Source of the DNA: Meconema thalassinum
Taxonomy: Eukaryota; Arthropoda; Insecta; Orthoptera; Tettigoniidae
Direction: 5' to 3'
Length of the DNA stretch: 64,000 bases
Assembly: GCA_946902985.2 (NCBI GenBank)
Contig: OX336388.2
Span: 1,504,328,545 to 1,504,392,544, forward strand
This document shows positions 12,370 to 22,576 of the stretch, in pieces. Numbering within the stretch: the stretch's first letter is position 1; each line of letters opens with the position of its first letter. Made by a program: the position numbers and the translations under genes. The notes beneath the pieces were generated by a model that saw only the letters and a program-made list of their open reading frames with translations, was not told where the DNA came from and made no database searches.

Positions 12370-13000
12370 CCAAGAGCTATCAGAGGTTGCCATGGCAACA
12401 CTACTAAATTGATGAGGGATGAGCCATCAGACGTTGCCATGACAACGCACTTGCGCGAGATCAGATTCAGTATTTCCATCTGACTAAGTGGGAAGCGGCT
12501 TCGGTGACGTACCTGGTAGCATGCTGAATGTCTATGCCCAAGGTCGCGGTTTCAAAGCCGGCCGAAGTCGTCGGATTTTTTCTAAGAGTGCTAAAATCCC
12601 TCAGTATGCTTTCCTTTGGAGGGGAAGTTCCAACGTTCGTTGCGAGTTGCTGGTTGGGGTGGCATCTAGTAGCTAAGTTCACAGCTAGGTGTCGTTGACG
12701 TTAGTACCTGGTAGCAACATTAGGAACTACTGCTTGAAATTGACCGTCTGCAGTCCTTATCTGAATTACAGACTAATACAGCCATCTCTAAGTGAAATAT
12801 TGCTATAACTCTCTTAATATGTGAAATATCGAATCCGTTCATCGTTCATACTATGTGTCGGATAAAGCCCAATTACCTGAATTACAGACTAATACAGCCA
12901 TCCCTACGTACACGGGGTTACATGACCGCGTTGTCGCAGCCCCTAAACTGAGGAACCAACCAAAATCTCTGCGGGAGATATAATTTTGCGTGAAGAAGTA
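12370..13000 (+). repeat. D repeat, copy D1
   Basis: Follows C1 directly as D follows C elsewhere. It starts with two RFX X-box-like palindromes, then a tRNA-like pair (gacgtacctggtagcatgc and cgcggtttcaaagccggc), and ends ctgaggaaccaacca. An 80-bp copy of C1 interrupts it at 12790-12869. Other D copies are at 42237-43077 and 43700-44216. Confidence 0.7.
12386..12446. promoter_or_regulatory. Paired RFX X-box-like motifs
   Basis: GTTGCCATGGCAAC (12386-12399) is a perfect palindromic X-box; GTTGCCATGACAAC follows at 12433-12446. RFX proteins bind GTNRCC-N(0-3)-RGYAAC. Binding in this genome is not shown. Confidence 0.5.
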
Positions 13001-13429
13001 ACAGACCGTTACATAGTTACAAATCAGTGTCGAAACCTTGCATAAGGACTGTGTGACCACAAGTATAAAAATGGACCCCAAATGACAAGAAGGTTACCGT
13101 TCCCATAAGACAATAAAATGTTTAAAATAAGCATAAAATGACGAAAAACAAAGCTAATTAAGCTCCAATTATAAAAAAAACCTTCTCGCAATAAATGAGG
13201 TCTGATCCTTCTACGAAAACCTGCATATTCTGCCTATTTTCGCCTATCCCCAATTTGTCCGGTGAAATCTACCTCCGCCTACCGGCGTGCTGAGAGAACT
13301 TTTTTTTAAATGGAACAGACCGGTGTATAGTCAAGAAAGCCTGCAACATACCATTGAGAAAGTTATACAAAAAGCCATGAGTACGGTTTAGATATAAACC
13401 AACAGAAGACGAAAATTATGGTAATTAAT
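13001..13429. other. Unassigned region
   Basis: No ORF with a recognisable motif; no repeat partner seen apart from the D-repeat edge. Confidence 0.3.
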
Positions 13430-14572
13430 AACAAGTAACTCCGTGAAGAACTATACATCCTATTTTCATATATCCTACTCATGTTAATTGCCTATTTTAA
13501 CATACAAAATTTCAGTTTGATTGTTGTTATAGATTCCTAGATATTGAGAACTGACTGAATATTTCAGATGGTCGCCATGTTGGATTTTTATTTATGTATA
13601 TACTATTACATAAAGATTATTGTGTACGTGTGGTATTCAAACTCCAATCGCATGATTAGGACACAAGAAGTAAAAACGATATTTTAACATTTCGCACAGC
13701 TGCCATCTTGTAGTTATGAAAACAATTGAAATAAATTAGATGCCAGAGGACTACCATTAGTATAAGCATTAACCGTACAAAGTTTCACTGCACTCGGATG
13801 GTTAAATCACGAGAAACATCCATTTAAATATTGATACTTCGCGTCACCACCATGTTGGATTTGTACTCACAAGGTTACTGAAAGTCCTATAGGTGAACTT
13901 ATGTTCAAAGCCCTAACGAACATAAAAAATCAGTTTGATTTCTGTAAAAGATTCGTAGATACAGAGAACCGTGTACATATTTCGGATAGTCGCCATTTTG
14001 GATTGTTTTATGTACCGGTATAAGCCATAGAGTTATGTACCATTAAAGGAAAATTAATGCGTAGCTTCATTATTCGCATGATCACGACACAAGAAATAAA
14101 AGCTTAATTCTAAAATTTCGCACAGCCGCCATCTTGAGGTTATGTAAACAATTGAACTAAATTAGATGCCAGTACATTACAATATGTATAATCATTTACT
14201 GTACCACATTTCACTGCGCTCAGATGGTTATATCGCGAGAAAAGTCTATTTAAAAGTCTCAAATTTGCTTGGCCGCTATGCTGGTTTTGTAGTTACTAGA
14301 TTTTTGAAAATCACATAGGTGAACTTCTAGTAATGCCCTTTATCACCTTACAAATTGTCAGGGTGGTATCGGTAATAGTTTCGGAGATATTGAATGCTGG
14401 TGCAATATTTCGCATAGCCGCCATTTTAGAATGGTGAGACGTAATAAAATATGAATGGCACGGTCGGGGTCGGCCAAAATGGTACTATGACCTTACCGAG
14501 TTTCATTGAATAACTTTTAAACGGCCGTTTAAAAGTTATTAGGGGGAGACACACACATATCAAACAGACACA

Positions 14573-14607
<35 letters not shown>

Positions 14608-14663
14608 CAAAAGGTGATCTCATAAGTCTATTTTTTTTTCATAAAATGAAAATAGTCTGAAAA
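13430..14663 (-). mobile_element. HINE-B copy, complete, minus strand
   Basis: On the minus strand it starts TTTTCAGAC at 14663 (a divergent form of TTTTTAGCC), forms a hairpin with aaatagactt, carries a GT microsatellite (CA run at about 14566-14604 on the plus strand), then units with gccgccatcttgag-like phrases, and ends with AGCCTA-type repeat, hairpin GTTCttcacgGAGTTAC and CTTGTT at 13430. It matches 28220-29478 and 7297-7883. Confidence 0.6.
14566..14604. repeat. CA microsatellite
   Basis: About twenty CA dinucleotides with minor interruptions, at the 5' side of the minus-strand HINE-B copy. Confidence 0.9.
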
Positions 14664-14689
14664 CAAAGTCTCTCCAGGCAAATTAAATA

Positions 14690-15230
14690 AGGACCAGAAT
14701 CCCATTGAACAAGTGCATAAGTTTCGTATACCTTGGCACTACAATAAATGACCAATGGAATCCTTCTGATGAGGTGAGGTTAAGAATTGGAAAAGCCAGG
14801 ACATTATTCAATAAGATGCGTAATTTGTTTAAACATCATGGGATAACAATGCCTATGAAAATAATGCTTCTGCGTTGTTATGTATTCTCTACTCTTTATT
14901 ACGGAGCTGAAACATGGACTTTAACAGAGTCTTTATGTAAACGGTTAGAGGCCTTTGAAATGTTGCTGTACGGAAGGATATTGCGGATACCATGGACTGA
15001 CCATGTCATAAATGTTGAGGTTCTCAAAAAAAAAAAAAAAAAAAAAAAAAGAGAGAAAAACCGAGGAAGTATTAACCACCGTGAAAATGAGGAAATTCCA
15101 ATACCTAGGACACATCATGAGGGATATCGACAAGTACCATCTACTGCAGTTTATTCTTAAAGGAAAAATACCAGGGAAGAGAAGTGTTGGACGGACATGA
15201 ATATCCTGGTTATAAATTCTCACAGCCTAG
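14690..15230 (+). pseudogene. LINE reverse transcriptase C-terminal fragment, broken by poly(A)
   Basis: The reading frame 14705-15027 encodes a stretch typical of the region after the reverse transcriptase palm in RTE/CR1-like LINEs: F-V-Y-L-G-T near the start, then Y-Y-G-A-E-T-W-T-L and R-L-E-A-F-E-M. A run of 25 A residues (15026-15050) then shifts the frame. The continuation, with Q-Y-L-G-H-I-M-R, lies in another frame up to about 15200. There is no upstream catalytic core or endonuclease, so this is a 5'-truncated dead copy. The clade is uncertain. Confidence 0.7.
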
Positions 15231-15350
15231 ACCTCCAAAACGTCCACTGAATTATTCCGAGCTGCAAGTGACAGGAACTGCACTGTTAAGATGGTTACCA
15301 ACATCTGGAACGGATAGGAACCATGAGAAGAAGAAGAGACCGGTGTAATA

Positions 15351-15391
15351 TATGGAGATAGGCTGTTGAAATCTTCACAGAACAACTTGTT
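15351..15391 (+). mobile_element. Solitary HINE-like 3' end
   Basis: Reads gagataggctgttgaaatc, then cttcacagaac and CTTGTT, matching the 3' ends of the HINE-like families. The rest of the element cannot be followed upstream beyond the LINE fragment. Confidence 0.45.
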
Positions 15392-15519
15392 TTTAATTAA
15401 GACACATAGCGGGACTGAAATTCAAAATGTTTTACAGTACTGTGTTTATTGTAACAACGGGAAATCATCAAATATCCTTAAACGTCATGGGTATCTGTTT
15501 ACCATGGTACCGTATATAT

Positions 15520-15860
15520 ATCCTCCTCGTTCTGCAGTGAGCAGGAAATGCCGTCATTTGCGAATGCATCCACTCATCGTCTTGCACGACACTCGTTACG
15601 TCACAATACTACTATTCTTAGGGAATTGTTGGCGCGGTGTTGACGGGAGCTGAAAACGTAGTACCCTATTCACTAGACCTTAGTCCCTGAGATTTCGATC
15701 TTTCAAAGAAAGCCACTATGTGGGAAGCGTATCCATTATTGAAATGCTAGGGTGCAATATCGCGGCCACTGAAACTGATATCATGCGGTTTTCACACTTC
15801 TCGCTACGGGTGAGGCACGTTTCAGAAGACATTACAGTGACATTACTAGATTATTTCCAA
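15520..15860 (+). pseudogene. Tc1/mariner-like transposase fragment
   Basis: Near 15570-15600 the plus strand encodes H-P-L-I-V-L-H-D, resembling the block around the second catalytic aspartate of mariner transposases (usually L-H-D-N-A). About 100 bases on, in another frame (near 15660-15720), it encodes V-P-Y-S-L-D-L-S-P, a stop, then D-F-D-L, matching the conserved P-Y-S-P-D-L-S-P-x-D-F-D-L-F block before the third acidic residue. Frame change and stop show decay. No terminal repeats were identified. Call rests on two short motifs in the right order and spacing. Confidence 0.5.
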
Positions 15861-15895
15861 CCCTTTTCAGGCAATGGAAGCTATTGCTTTACAAA

Positions 15896-15965
15896 TTAGA
15901 AAGGGGCCGATAGCCTAGATGTTAGGCCCCTTAAAACAACAATTATCATCATCATCATCAAATTA
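15896..15965 (+). mobile_element. SINE-like tail
   Basis: Contains gatgttaggccccttaaaac followed by aacaattatc and ATC repeats. The same phrase, degraded, occurs near 10745-10785 (ccgccccttaaaacgacag). This looks like the 3' tail of an insect SINE; the head is not clear. Confidence 0.4.
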
Positions 15966-16253
15966 GAAAAGTACTGCGAGGATAGTCACATGAATCTAAC
16001 CCGCATTGAGTAACATTCAGATTTTAGGAAAAACTTACATTATCAGACACTTAATTGCATTAATGCAAAGTTTCGAACCCATTCGTTCAGTGTTGCCTTT
16101 ACAAACTGTCAGATGTAGCTCTTTAGTAATAATGATCACTATTATCATAACTAATTCATGTAATGGCTGGGCAGAGTACACAATGTGGATAATATATTAA
16201 TAATAGGAGTGAATAACACTCCTGAAAAAAAATACAAATATTAGTTACGATCA
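15966..16253. other. Unassigned region
   Basis: AT-rich, no recognised feature except a short palindrome aggagtgaataacactcct at 16205-16223. Confidence 0.3.
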
Positions 16254-16465
16254 TATAGTATATTATGCAACGAGCCTATAATGGCAATAATTAAGACACG
16301 AATATGTTTATAAAACGAGCGTATGCGAGTTTTATAATTTCCATACGAGTGTCATAATTACCATAATAGTCGAGTTGCATACGACTGTTTATGTTCGACG
16401 ATAATTATTATAACTATTTTATGTTCGAACATAAATATTCATAAATATCTGTCGAGATTGACACC
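16254..16465 (+). repeat. Foldback repeat E, copy 1
   Basis: Inverted arms around a centre near 16325: tatgcaacgagcctataatg pairs, with mismatches, with cataatagtcgagttgcata. It then continues tgtttatgttcgacgataat. A second copy is at 26643-26853 with a more perfect hairpin. Probably a small MITE. Confidence 0.6.
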
Positions 16466-17648
16466 TTTACCCACACAATAGAAGTAAATTAATTGGAAGG
16501 ACTGACCCATAAATAAAAACCCCAGAGGATACTACCATTGGAACTAATAAGGAACCCAAAGCTTGGAAAGGAAAACACAGTATACCTTTTAACGACAACA
16601 TCTATTAAAACACTTTCAATACATTTCACAACATAAATATATAAATATCAAACATGCACATAAATATAAGACAGGTGTAGATTTCACAAAGTTATTGTCA
16701 CTTTGTAGTTTCAAATGTATGACCATTTGGAATGATATCAGATTCATTACAAGACAGTATTCCCGTTACAGATACGTAGCCTATAACCTTATTATCGTTT
16801 ACTCGCTTCTTGATAATTGTAAACTTGAAGATACGTCGACTAAGGCAACCACTCAAAAACCAGAACAGTCGATTTGGTCTGTAGATTCAATAATTATACC
16901 AAATACTCATCCACGATGTCATTAAATATCCCACTGAAGTTGGATAATGTCATACTAGACAAATAATTCACCGTATCTTGAATATTATATTTAAAATCAG
17001 AATTCACTTCTAGACCAGCATAAAAATCAACTCTCCTTTTATCATGGCTGCACTGATCTTCTTCTCTTTAACCAACAGCTGACTGTTGGTGGCCAAGCAA
17101 CAACAACAAGATCCCATCCCGATGACAATTGCCGAGCGCGCCTAGCAAATAACTACATCACATTACTTTACTTATTTAAAAGACATATTACAGGCCACAC
17201 AGGTATACTACTAGTGAAAGGGATAAATAAATTGAAAAATAAAAATCAAAGTTAAAAACCCTGTTCACTGAGCCTAAATGAGTTGCCAACATCACATGAG
17301 AAATCATGGGCTGAGCATCGAAAATAAATTAACATATCTTATGTCAAAATATGCACCAAAATAAAAGATCACTTTACCTTCTCGTAGAACCAGATTGATA
17401 CTTACAAGTACCTCAGTTACCAAACTATGAGGCGTGACCAACATAAAACGATGACCGTTCGAAGATTCCATTAATTAGCATTAGCCAGGAAATAAATAAT
17501 ATTATTAGGAACATCAAAACAGCTATAATCACTTCACATCAACCTGCCACATAATTCTCCGGTCACTAGTAATCCTTCAGTTGGTACACACGACGTACAA
17601 GATATACTGCTTTGCCTTTCACAATAAAATATTAAAATTCAAAATCGA
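16466..17648. other. Unassigned AT-rich region
   Basis: About 1.2 kb without a motif-bearing ORF. The 76-codon ORF at 16695-16925 shows nothing recognisable, and I saw no repeat partner. Confidence 0.35.
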
Positions 17649-18600
17649 CTAGTTGAAACCCGTCAATACATGACGGCCAATAAGAAAATAATTACTGAAG
17701 AATGTTATTATATACGTTCTTTGTTCAATTATTTTTGGCACTATTGAAACTTTAAGGGCGTCAAAAGATTGCACTCTATAGACATTGCAACATAATGCTG
17801 GCCATTATTGAAAACTTGATGAGGCAAATTGAGACCTATACGTTCCAGAGTTCCCCCTTGAGCTTTATTGATTGTGATAAAGTATGCCAAGCGAATCGGA
17901 AAATGTTGCCTCTTAAAAGAAAATGATTGTTTTATCCGGTGGTGTTAAATCAAGTCGAAGGATTAGACCTTTCTGCCTAATTTTAACTGCACTTATTTCC
18001 AAATCCAAGCTTTTTCATGCATATTTCATATAATTAATATGGAATCAAGTCGAAAGGTTAGATCTCTCCGCCTAATTTTAACTGCACTTATTATTTCCAA
18101 ATTCAAGCAATTTTCGTACATATTTCTTTTACGGTAATTAATATGGTAGCATTTAGATGCCCTTAGGAAACTTCAGATTTCTCAGGAGCATATCTATGGG
18201 TCAATCGTTTGGAGTATGTGGAAGCAAATCACTTAATTCCAAGGAATTCAAGAATTCTGAGGAGTCTAATATATACAACTGGCCGCAGAAACCGTCGCTT
18301 ATAATTTTGGAATATACATTAACGAAGTTCTCTCTTAAATTCCTTGAGATATCATTTCCAGTGAAAAATGCAGTCTGTCAAATATAGGAAGATTAATTTT
18401 GCCATTACAACACCAAAGGTCCAAGTAACCTGGCGTAGATTTCTCGCTATAGAAATACAGTGCAGAACAATGTTTACATTTGTTCGTCAAGGACCATACA
18501 CTGTACGGCATAATATCTGGAATTGTTTCTGAAATGGCATTTTTATATTAGATTTTAAAAGTGGCTTCGTATTTTCTACGATTTCCCACTTTTTTGTGGC
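17649..18600 (-). mobile_element. Helitron relic H1
   Basis: On the minus strand the 3' end is a hairpin CCGTCA-tgtat-TGACGG (17660-17676), seven bases, CTAG (17649-17652) and T, a textbook Helitron terminus. Moving inward, 17740-17980 is a decayed copy of the helicase C-terminal region that is more intact at 21751-22071, and 18160-18560 corresponds to the Rep-side fragment at 22118-22576. The two fragments lie side by side as in H2, so the central part of the protein is missing in both. Stops and indels interrupt the frames. Confidence 0.6.
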
Positions 18601-19330
18601 TAATGTTCCTTTTCGTCAAATGGATATATTTATTGCAGCATTTCTCTCCAAATTAACGTCATATTCAATAACACTATAGTGGCCTGCATCAACGCAGCCG
18701 CCAAATATTAAATGGCAAATAATACTTCCATTGCCAAAATCAACAGCGTGGTTAGACTCATTGTTATGTGCTCTAAACAAATCATCAATAAACGGAGGCG
18801 ACATAATTATCTTATATATTAAAATAGTTTTCAAAAAATTGTACCCTTTACTAAAACTGAAATATCTCGGGAAGTATTTGCGCTACGACGACGTTTGTTG
18901 TCTTAAAATGTAATGCCTGTCACGCACTCTCGATTGATACCCACCTTACTTGATTATATCATTCGAGTATTAAAATAATAGCGAATATTACTTCCTTCAG
19001 GGTCTCACGAAAATGGAATATTCGAACGACTTGTAATAATCAAGTATACAATGAAGTTCAGATACTTTCATTCTCAAGTTTGTTGCTGATGAGAATGCGA
19101 TGATACTGATCGCCAATAATAAAATCCTTATAATTATTCATGCCAGCAACAATTTTTGCAATTTGCTTGCAAACGCAGCTCAGGATAACGTCCTGCATTT
19201 TGGAATAAACAGTACGAAACTGCTCTAAATAAGCAATTTCCATCACCTGATGTAGGTACAATCCTTTGCATTTCCATGACAGTAAATTAAGCAAGGGAGC
19301 ATACTTCGCCAACTACTGGAATGAGCATAG
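18601..19330 (-). mobile_element. Helitron relic H1, further 5' region
   Basis: Collinear with 22590-23110 and partly with 24000-24250: phrases such as gtggcctgcatcaacgcagc and tggcaaataatacttccatt recur. The minus-strand ORF 19058-19312 has counterparts at 22728-23081 and 24003-24188, but I cannot assign a domain. Confidence 0.45.
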
Positions 19331-19429
19331 ACTCACTTCGACAGCCACCGTAATGGAGGGAGTTTAAGAGTTAGACTATATGCTCAGAGCTTGTCAAAAA
19401 TCGTATTAACACAGGGAAGCCCAATCTGA

Positions 19430-20340
19430 AGGCTACATTCTGAGCTATCACCCCGAATTCCAGGTTCGATCCCTGGTTTGCCAAGAAATTTACTTCTGGT
19501 CTGAGGACTGGAACGGGGCGCACTCTTCAGGCAAAACTCAGGAGAGCAAGGTTAGATTCCTATCTCAACAATCTGGGATGTGGTTTTCCGTGGTTTGCCA
19601 CGTCCACTGCAAGTAAATACCGGGATAGTTCGTAACTTAAAGCCTCGGTCGTCAATTCCCCATTCCCCACTTGAATTACAAATGCACACATCAGTACAGC
19701 CATCACAATAACACAGGTTATCAGAGAAAATTTTACACACACACCAAAGTAGACGGGGCTGAGTGACCACGATGTCTGAGTCCATCAAATGAATTATATT
19801 CGTCAATTGTCTCTCATGGCGAAAGCGATTGTGGCCATCTTTTATTTAATAATTTAAAAGTATATGGCAATGTAAATCGTACCGGGTGAGTTAGCCGTGG
19901 TGGTTACGGCATGACTGATGGCAGTCGCTCACATCCGGGAGGCGAGGAGGTTCGAATCCCCCCGCCGGCAACCTTGAAGATGGTCTTCTGTGGTTTCCCA
20001 TCTTCCTTCCAGGCAAATGCCGGGGTTGGTCCCTAACTATAGGCCACAGCCGCTACCTCCCAACTCCTCGTCCTTACATTCCAACTTCCCTCCTTCCCTC
20101 CCCAACGGTACTTGTAGCTCACCCATTGGGTGTCCGTCTCGAAGCAGCTACAAAAACTGGCGAGCCGAACATGTCCTCGGACACTCCCGGCACTAAAAGC
20201 CATACGCTAAAATAAAAAAAAATAAAAAAAATGTAAATCGTGGAGAATTCCTTACTGTACGGGATCAATAAAAGTAAAATATGTTAAGACAATGAATTAC
20301 CAATAGCCAGAAAGAATAATTAGGAAATAAAAATACATGT
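19430..20340. repeat. R repeat, copy R1 (interrupted by a SINE)
   Basis: Contains ccaggttcgatccctgg, tctggtctgaggactggaac, gatgtggttttccgtggttt and ctctcatggcgaaagcgatt. Copies R2 (20561-21182), R3 (23215-23600) and R4 (24400-24870) share this order. R1 is split by the SINE at 19881-20230; the uninterrupted site is visible in R2 near 21070. Confidence 0.65.
19881..20230 (+). mobile_element. tRNA-derived SINE with 11-bp target duplication
   Basis: Head with A-box-like gtgagttagccgtggtggtt and B-box gaggttcgaatcccc; body with ggcaaatgccggggttggtc; A-rich tail (aaaataaaaaaaaataaaaaaa). It is flanked by atgtaaatcgt at 19870-19880 and 20231-20241. The homologous empty site exists in R2 (tatgggaacgtaaatcgtgg near 21065), which confirms the insertion boundaries. 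Confidence 0.85.
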
Positions 20341-20415
20341 CTGAGGTGAGACTCCTTCGACTATGCAAAATTCATTCCTGGGTCCGCAATGTTACCCCTG
20401 AGCCACCCAGTCAAC
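20338..20415 (-). repeat. tRNA-like sequence, degenerate
   Basis: On the minus strand ggtggctcaggggtaacatt resembles an A box and the end near 20345 a weak B box. It sits after aataaaaata exactly where the tRNA-like sequences at 21178 and 25313 sit. Probably a tRNA-derived insertion, not a functional tRNA. Confidence 0.35.
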
Positions 20416-20560
20416 AGACTTTTAAACCAATATTAAGTTACTTAAACAACAAACGAACTCAAACGCCTGCTGAAGTTCTTCAATCCCCTCTTTTTAATTC
20501 TCAAAAACAAAGATCACACTACGATACGGTGAATCCTTTATTCGCCATTTCTCTAGAACT
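20416..20560. other. Unassigned short segment
   Basis: Overlaps a 75-codon ORF (20337-20564) without recognisable motif. Confidence 0.3.
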
Positions 20561-21182
20561 GTAATTCTGGTCTGAGGGCTGGAACGGGGCGCACTCTTGA
20601 GGCAAAACTAAGAAGGGCAAGGTTCGATTCCCATCTCAACAATCTGGGATTTGGTTTTCCGTGGTTTGCCACTTCCACTGCAGGTGTAATTCTGGTCTGA
20701 GGGCTGGAACGGGGCGCACTCTTGAGGCAAAACTAAGTAGGGCAAGGTTCGATTCCCATCTCAACAATCTGGGATGTGGTTTTCCGTGGTTAGCCACTTC
20801 CACTGCAGGTAAATACCGGGATAGTTCCTAACTTAAAGCCTCGGTCGCCAATTTCCCATTCCCCACTTTAATTACAAATGCACACATCAGTACTGCCATC
20901 ACAATAAAACAGGTTATCAGAGAAAATTTGACACACACACACACCAAAGTAGACGGGGCTGAGTGACCACGATGTCTGAGTCCAACAAATGAATTATGTT
21001 CGTCAATTGTCTCTCATGGCGAAAGCGATTGTGGCCATCTTTTATTTAATAATTTAAAAGTATATGGGAACGTAAATCGTGGAGAATTCCTTACTTTATG
21101 GGAATAATAAAAGTAAAATATGTTAGGACAATGTATTACCAATAGGCAGAAAGAATAATTGAGAAATAAAAATATATGTCGG
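20561..21182. repeat. R repeat, copy R2, with a 124-bp internal tandem duplication
   Basis: The segment gtaattctggtctgagggct is present at about 20561 and again at about 20685, so the first 124 bp are duplicated head to tail. The rest matches R1 without the SINE. Confidence 0.7.
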
Positions 21183-21262
21183 AGGTGGGATTCGAACTGC
21201 TTCCATTGCGCGATGCATAAATTAAGAGTTTTGAACGCTACCGTCTGAGCTACGGAATCAGT
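21178..21262 (-). repeat. tRNA-like sequence (Lys-like)
   Basis: On the minus strand it has an A-box-like tagctcagacggtagcg, a central ctcttaat that resembles a CTT anticodon loop, and a B box agttcgaatccca. The stems are imperfect and the variable region is long, so this is a tRNA-derived repeat or pseudogene. Confidence 0.45.
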
Positions 21263-21681
21263 GGTAGTAGAATGCAATATTAAGGTACTTAAACAACATT
21301 CACTCTCAACAGTCCGTATAAGTTCTTCTACATTTCCCGTTTTTTATAATATTCTATTTCCGTTTATATCCTGGAAACTTCATAATCAATATTCCCCTCC
21401 TTTATTATAATTCTTATAAATAACTATTGCATTAAAACGCGGTGGACATCCGCCATGTCTGTCATTAATCAAGATGATTCTGCGCATGCGCTTGAGCCAA
21501 TAATTTTGCAGCTTTGTTTATAAATTTAAAAATATGTGGTAACATATTTGTTTATTTTAAAGACACTCTGCAAATCTACAGGCCTACAGCTTTCGACAGA
21601 TTGCTCTACGAAGTGAATCGGTTCTACCGTTCCCTCAATCTCGCGGTAACAAAAATCAGCTTAGTGTTTTAAATATATAGA
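21263..21681. repeat. Repeat flank shared with 25590-25826
   Basis: From about 21466 the sequence (gcgcatgcg ... gacactctgcaaatctac ... gtgttttaaatatatag) is repeated at 25620-25826. The H2 Helitron end abuts it at 21681. Confidence 0.55.
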
Positions 21682-21750
21682 CTAGTTGAAACCCGTCAAA
21701 ACATGACGGTCAATAGAAAAATATTTACTGAAGAATTTTCTTATATAGGC

Positions 21751-22071
21751 CTACTGTACATTTTTTGTACGATTATTTTTTGACTCTATTGAAACTATAA
21801 GGGCGTCAATTGATTGCACTCTCAACATTGCAAAATACTGCTGGCCATAACTGAAAAATTGTTGGGGCAAATTGAGGCCTATACGTTCCAGAGTTTCCCC
21901 TTGAGCTTTATTGATAGTGATAAAGTATGCCAAATGAATTGGAAAATATTGCCTCTTAAAAGAAAATGATAGTGTTTTATCGGATGGTGTTAAATCAAGT
22001 CGAAGGATTAGACCTCTCTGCCTAATTTTAACTGCACCTATTAGTTCCATATCCAAGCAATATGGTTGCAT
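21751..22071 (-). pseudogene. Helitron PIF1-like helicase, C-terminal fragment
   Basis: The 106-codon frame encodes I-T-I-N-K-A-Q-G-E-T-L, which matches the late helicase motif of PIF1-like helicases in Helitrons (usually T-I-N-K-S/A-Q-G-Q-T), followed by a phrase like F-S-Y-G-Q-Q-Y-F-A-M-L-R that corresponds to F-S-H-G-Q-L-Y-V-A-L-S-R. The Walker A and B motifs are absent because of the deletion. PIF1 helicases unwind DNA during rolling-circle transposition; this fragment cannot. It lies about 70 bp inside the Helitron 3' end, the normal relative position. Confidence 0.7.
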
Positions 22072-22117
22072 TTAGGAGTCCTTGGGAAACGTTCAGATTT
22101 CTAAGCAGAATAACGGG

Positions 22118-22576
22118 TCAAGCGTTTGGAGTATGTGGCGGCCAGTCATTTAGTTCCAAGAAATTCAAGAACTCTGAGGAGTCTAATACAACTGGCCGCA
22201 AACCGTCGCTTATAATTTTGGAATATAACGAAGAAATGCGATGATGTGCAATTCCATACATTTTAAAACAATGTGGACCGTGTGCGTGTGGCACAGTAAC
22301 ATTGGCACCAAATGAAACGAAGGACATAGCATTGTACTGCCGATTAGTCTCTCTGAAATTCCTTGAGATATCATCTCCAGTGAAAAATAATTGTTGCAGC
22401 CTGTCAAATATTTTATATTTATTCAGATTAATTTTACCATTACAGCAGCAAAGGTCAAAGTAACCAAGTGTAGATTTCTCGCAAGAGATATACAGTGCAG
22501 AACAATGTTTACATTCGTTCGTCAAGGACCCTAAACTGTAACGGCATAGTATCTGGAATTGTTTCTGAAATGCCAT
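22118..22576 (-). pseudogene. Helitron replicase N-terminal-side fragment
   Basis: The 152-codon frame has a Cys-rich stretch (C-K-H-C near residue 23 and C-C-C-N-G-K near residue 43), then F-R-E-T-N-R-Q-Y-N and S-F-G-A, then G-P-H-C-F-K-M-Y-G. These match the conserved block in Helitron proteins (C-x-H-C, F-R-x-N-I-R-x-Y-N, G-P-Y-C-F-x-x-H-G) upstream of the Rep nuclease. The Rep HUH motif itself is not present. A paralogous decayed copy is at about 18160-18560 and a shorter one at 23597-23830. Confidence 0.65.

Noticed and set aside
21178..21262. Functional tRNA-Lys gene
   Set aside because: Imperfect stems and an overlong region between the boxes; embedded in repeats.
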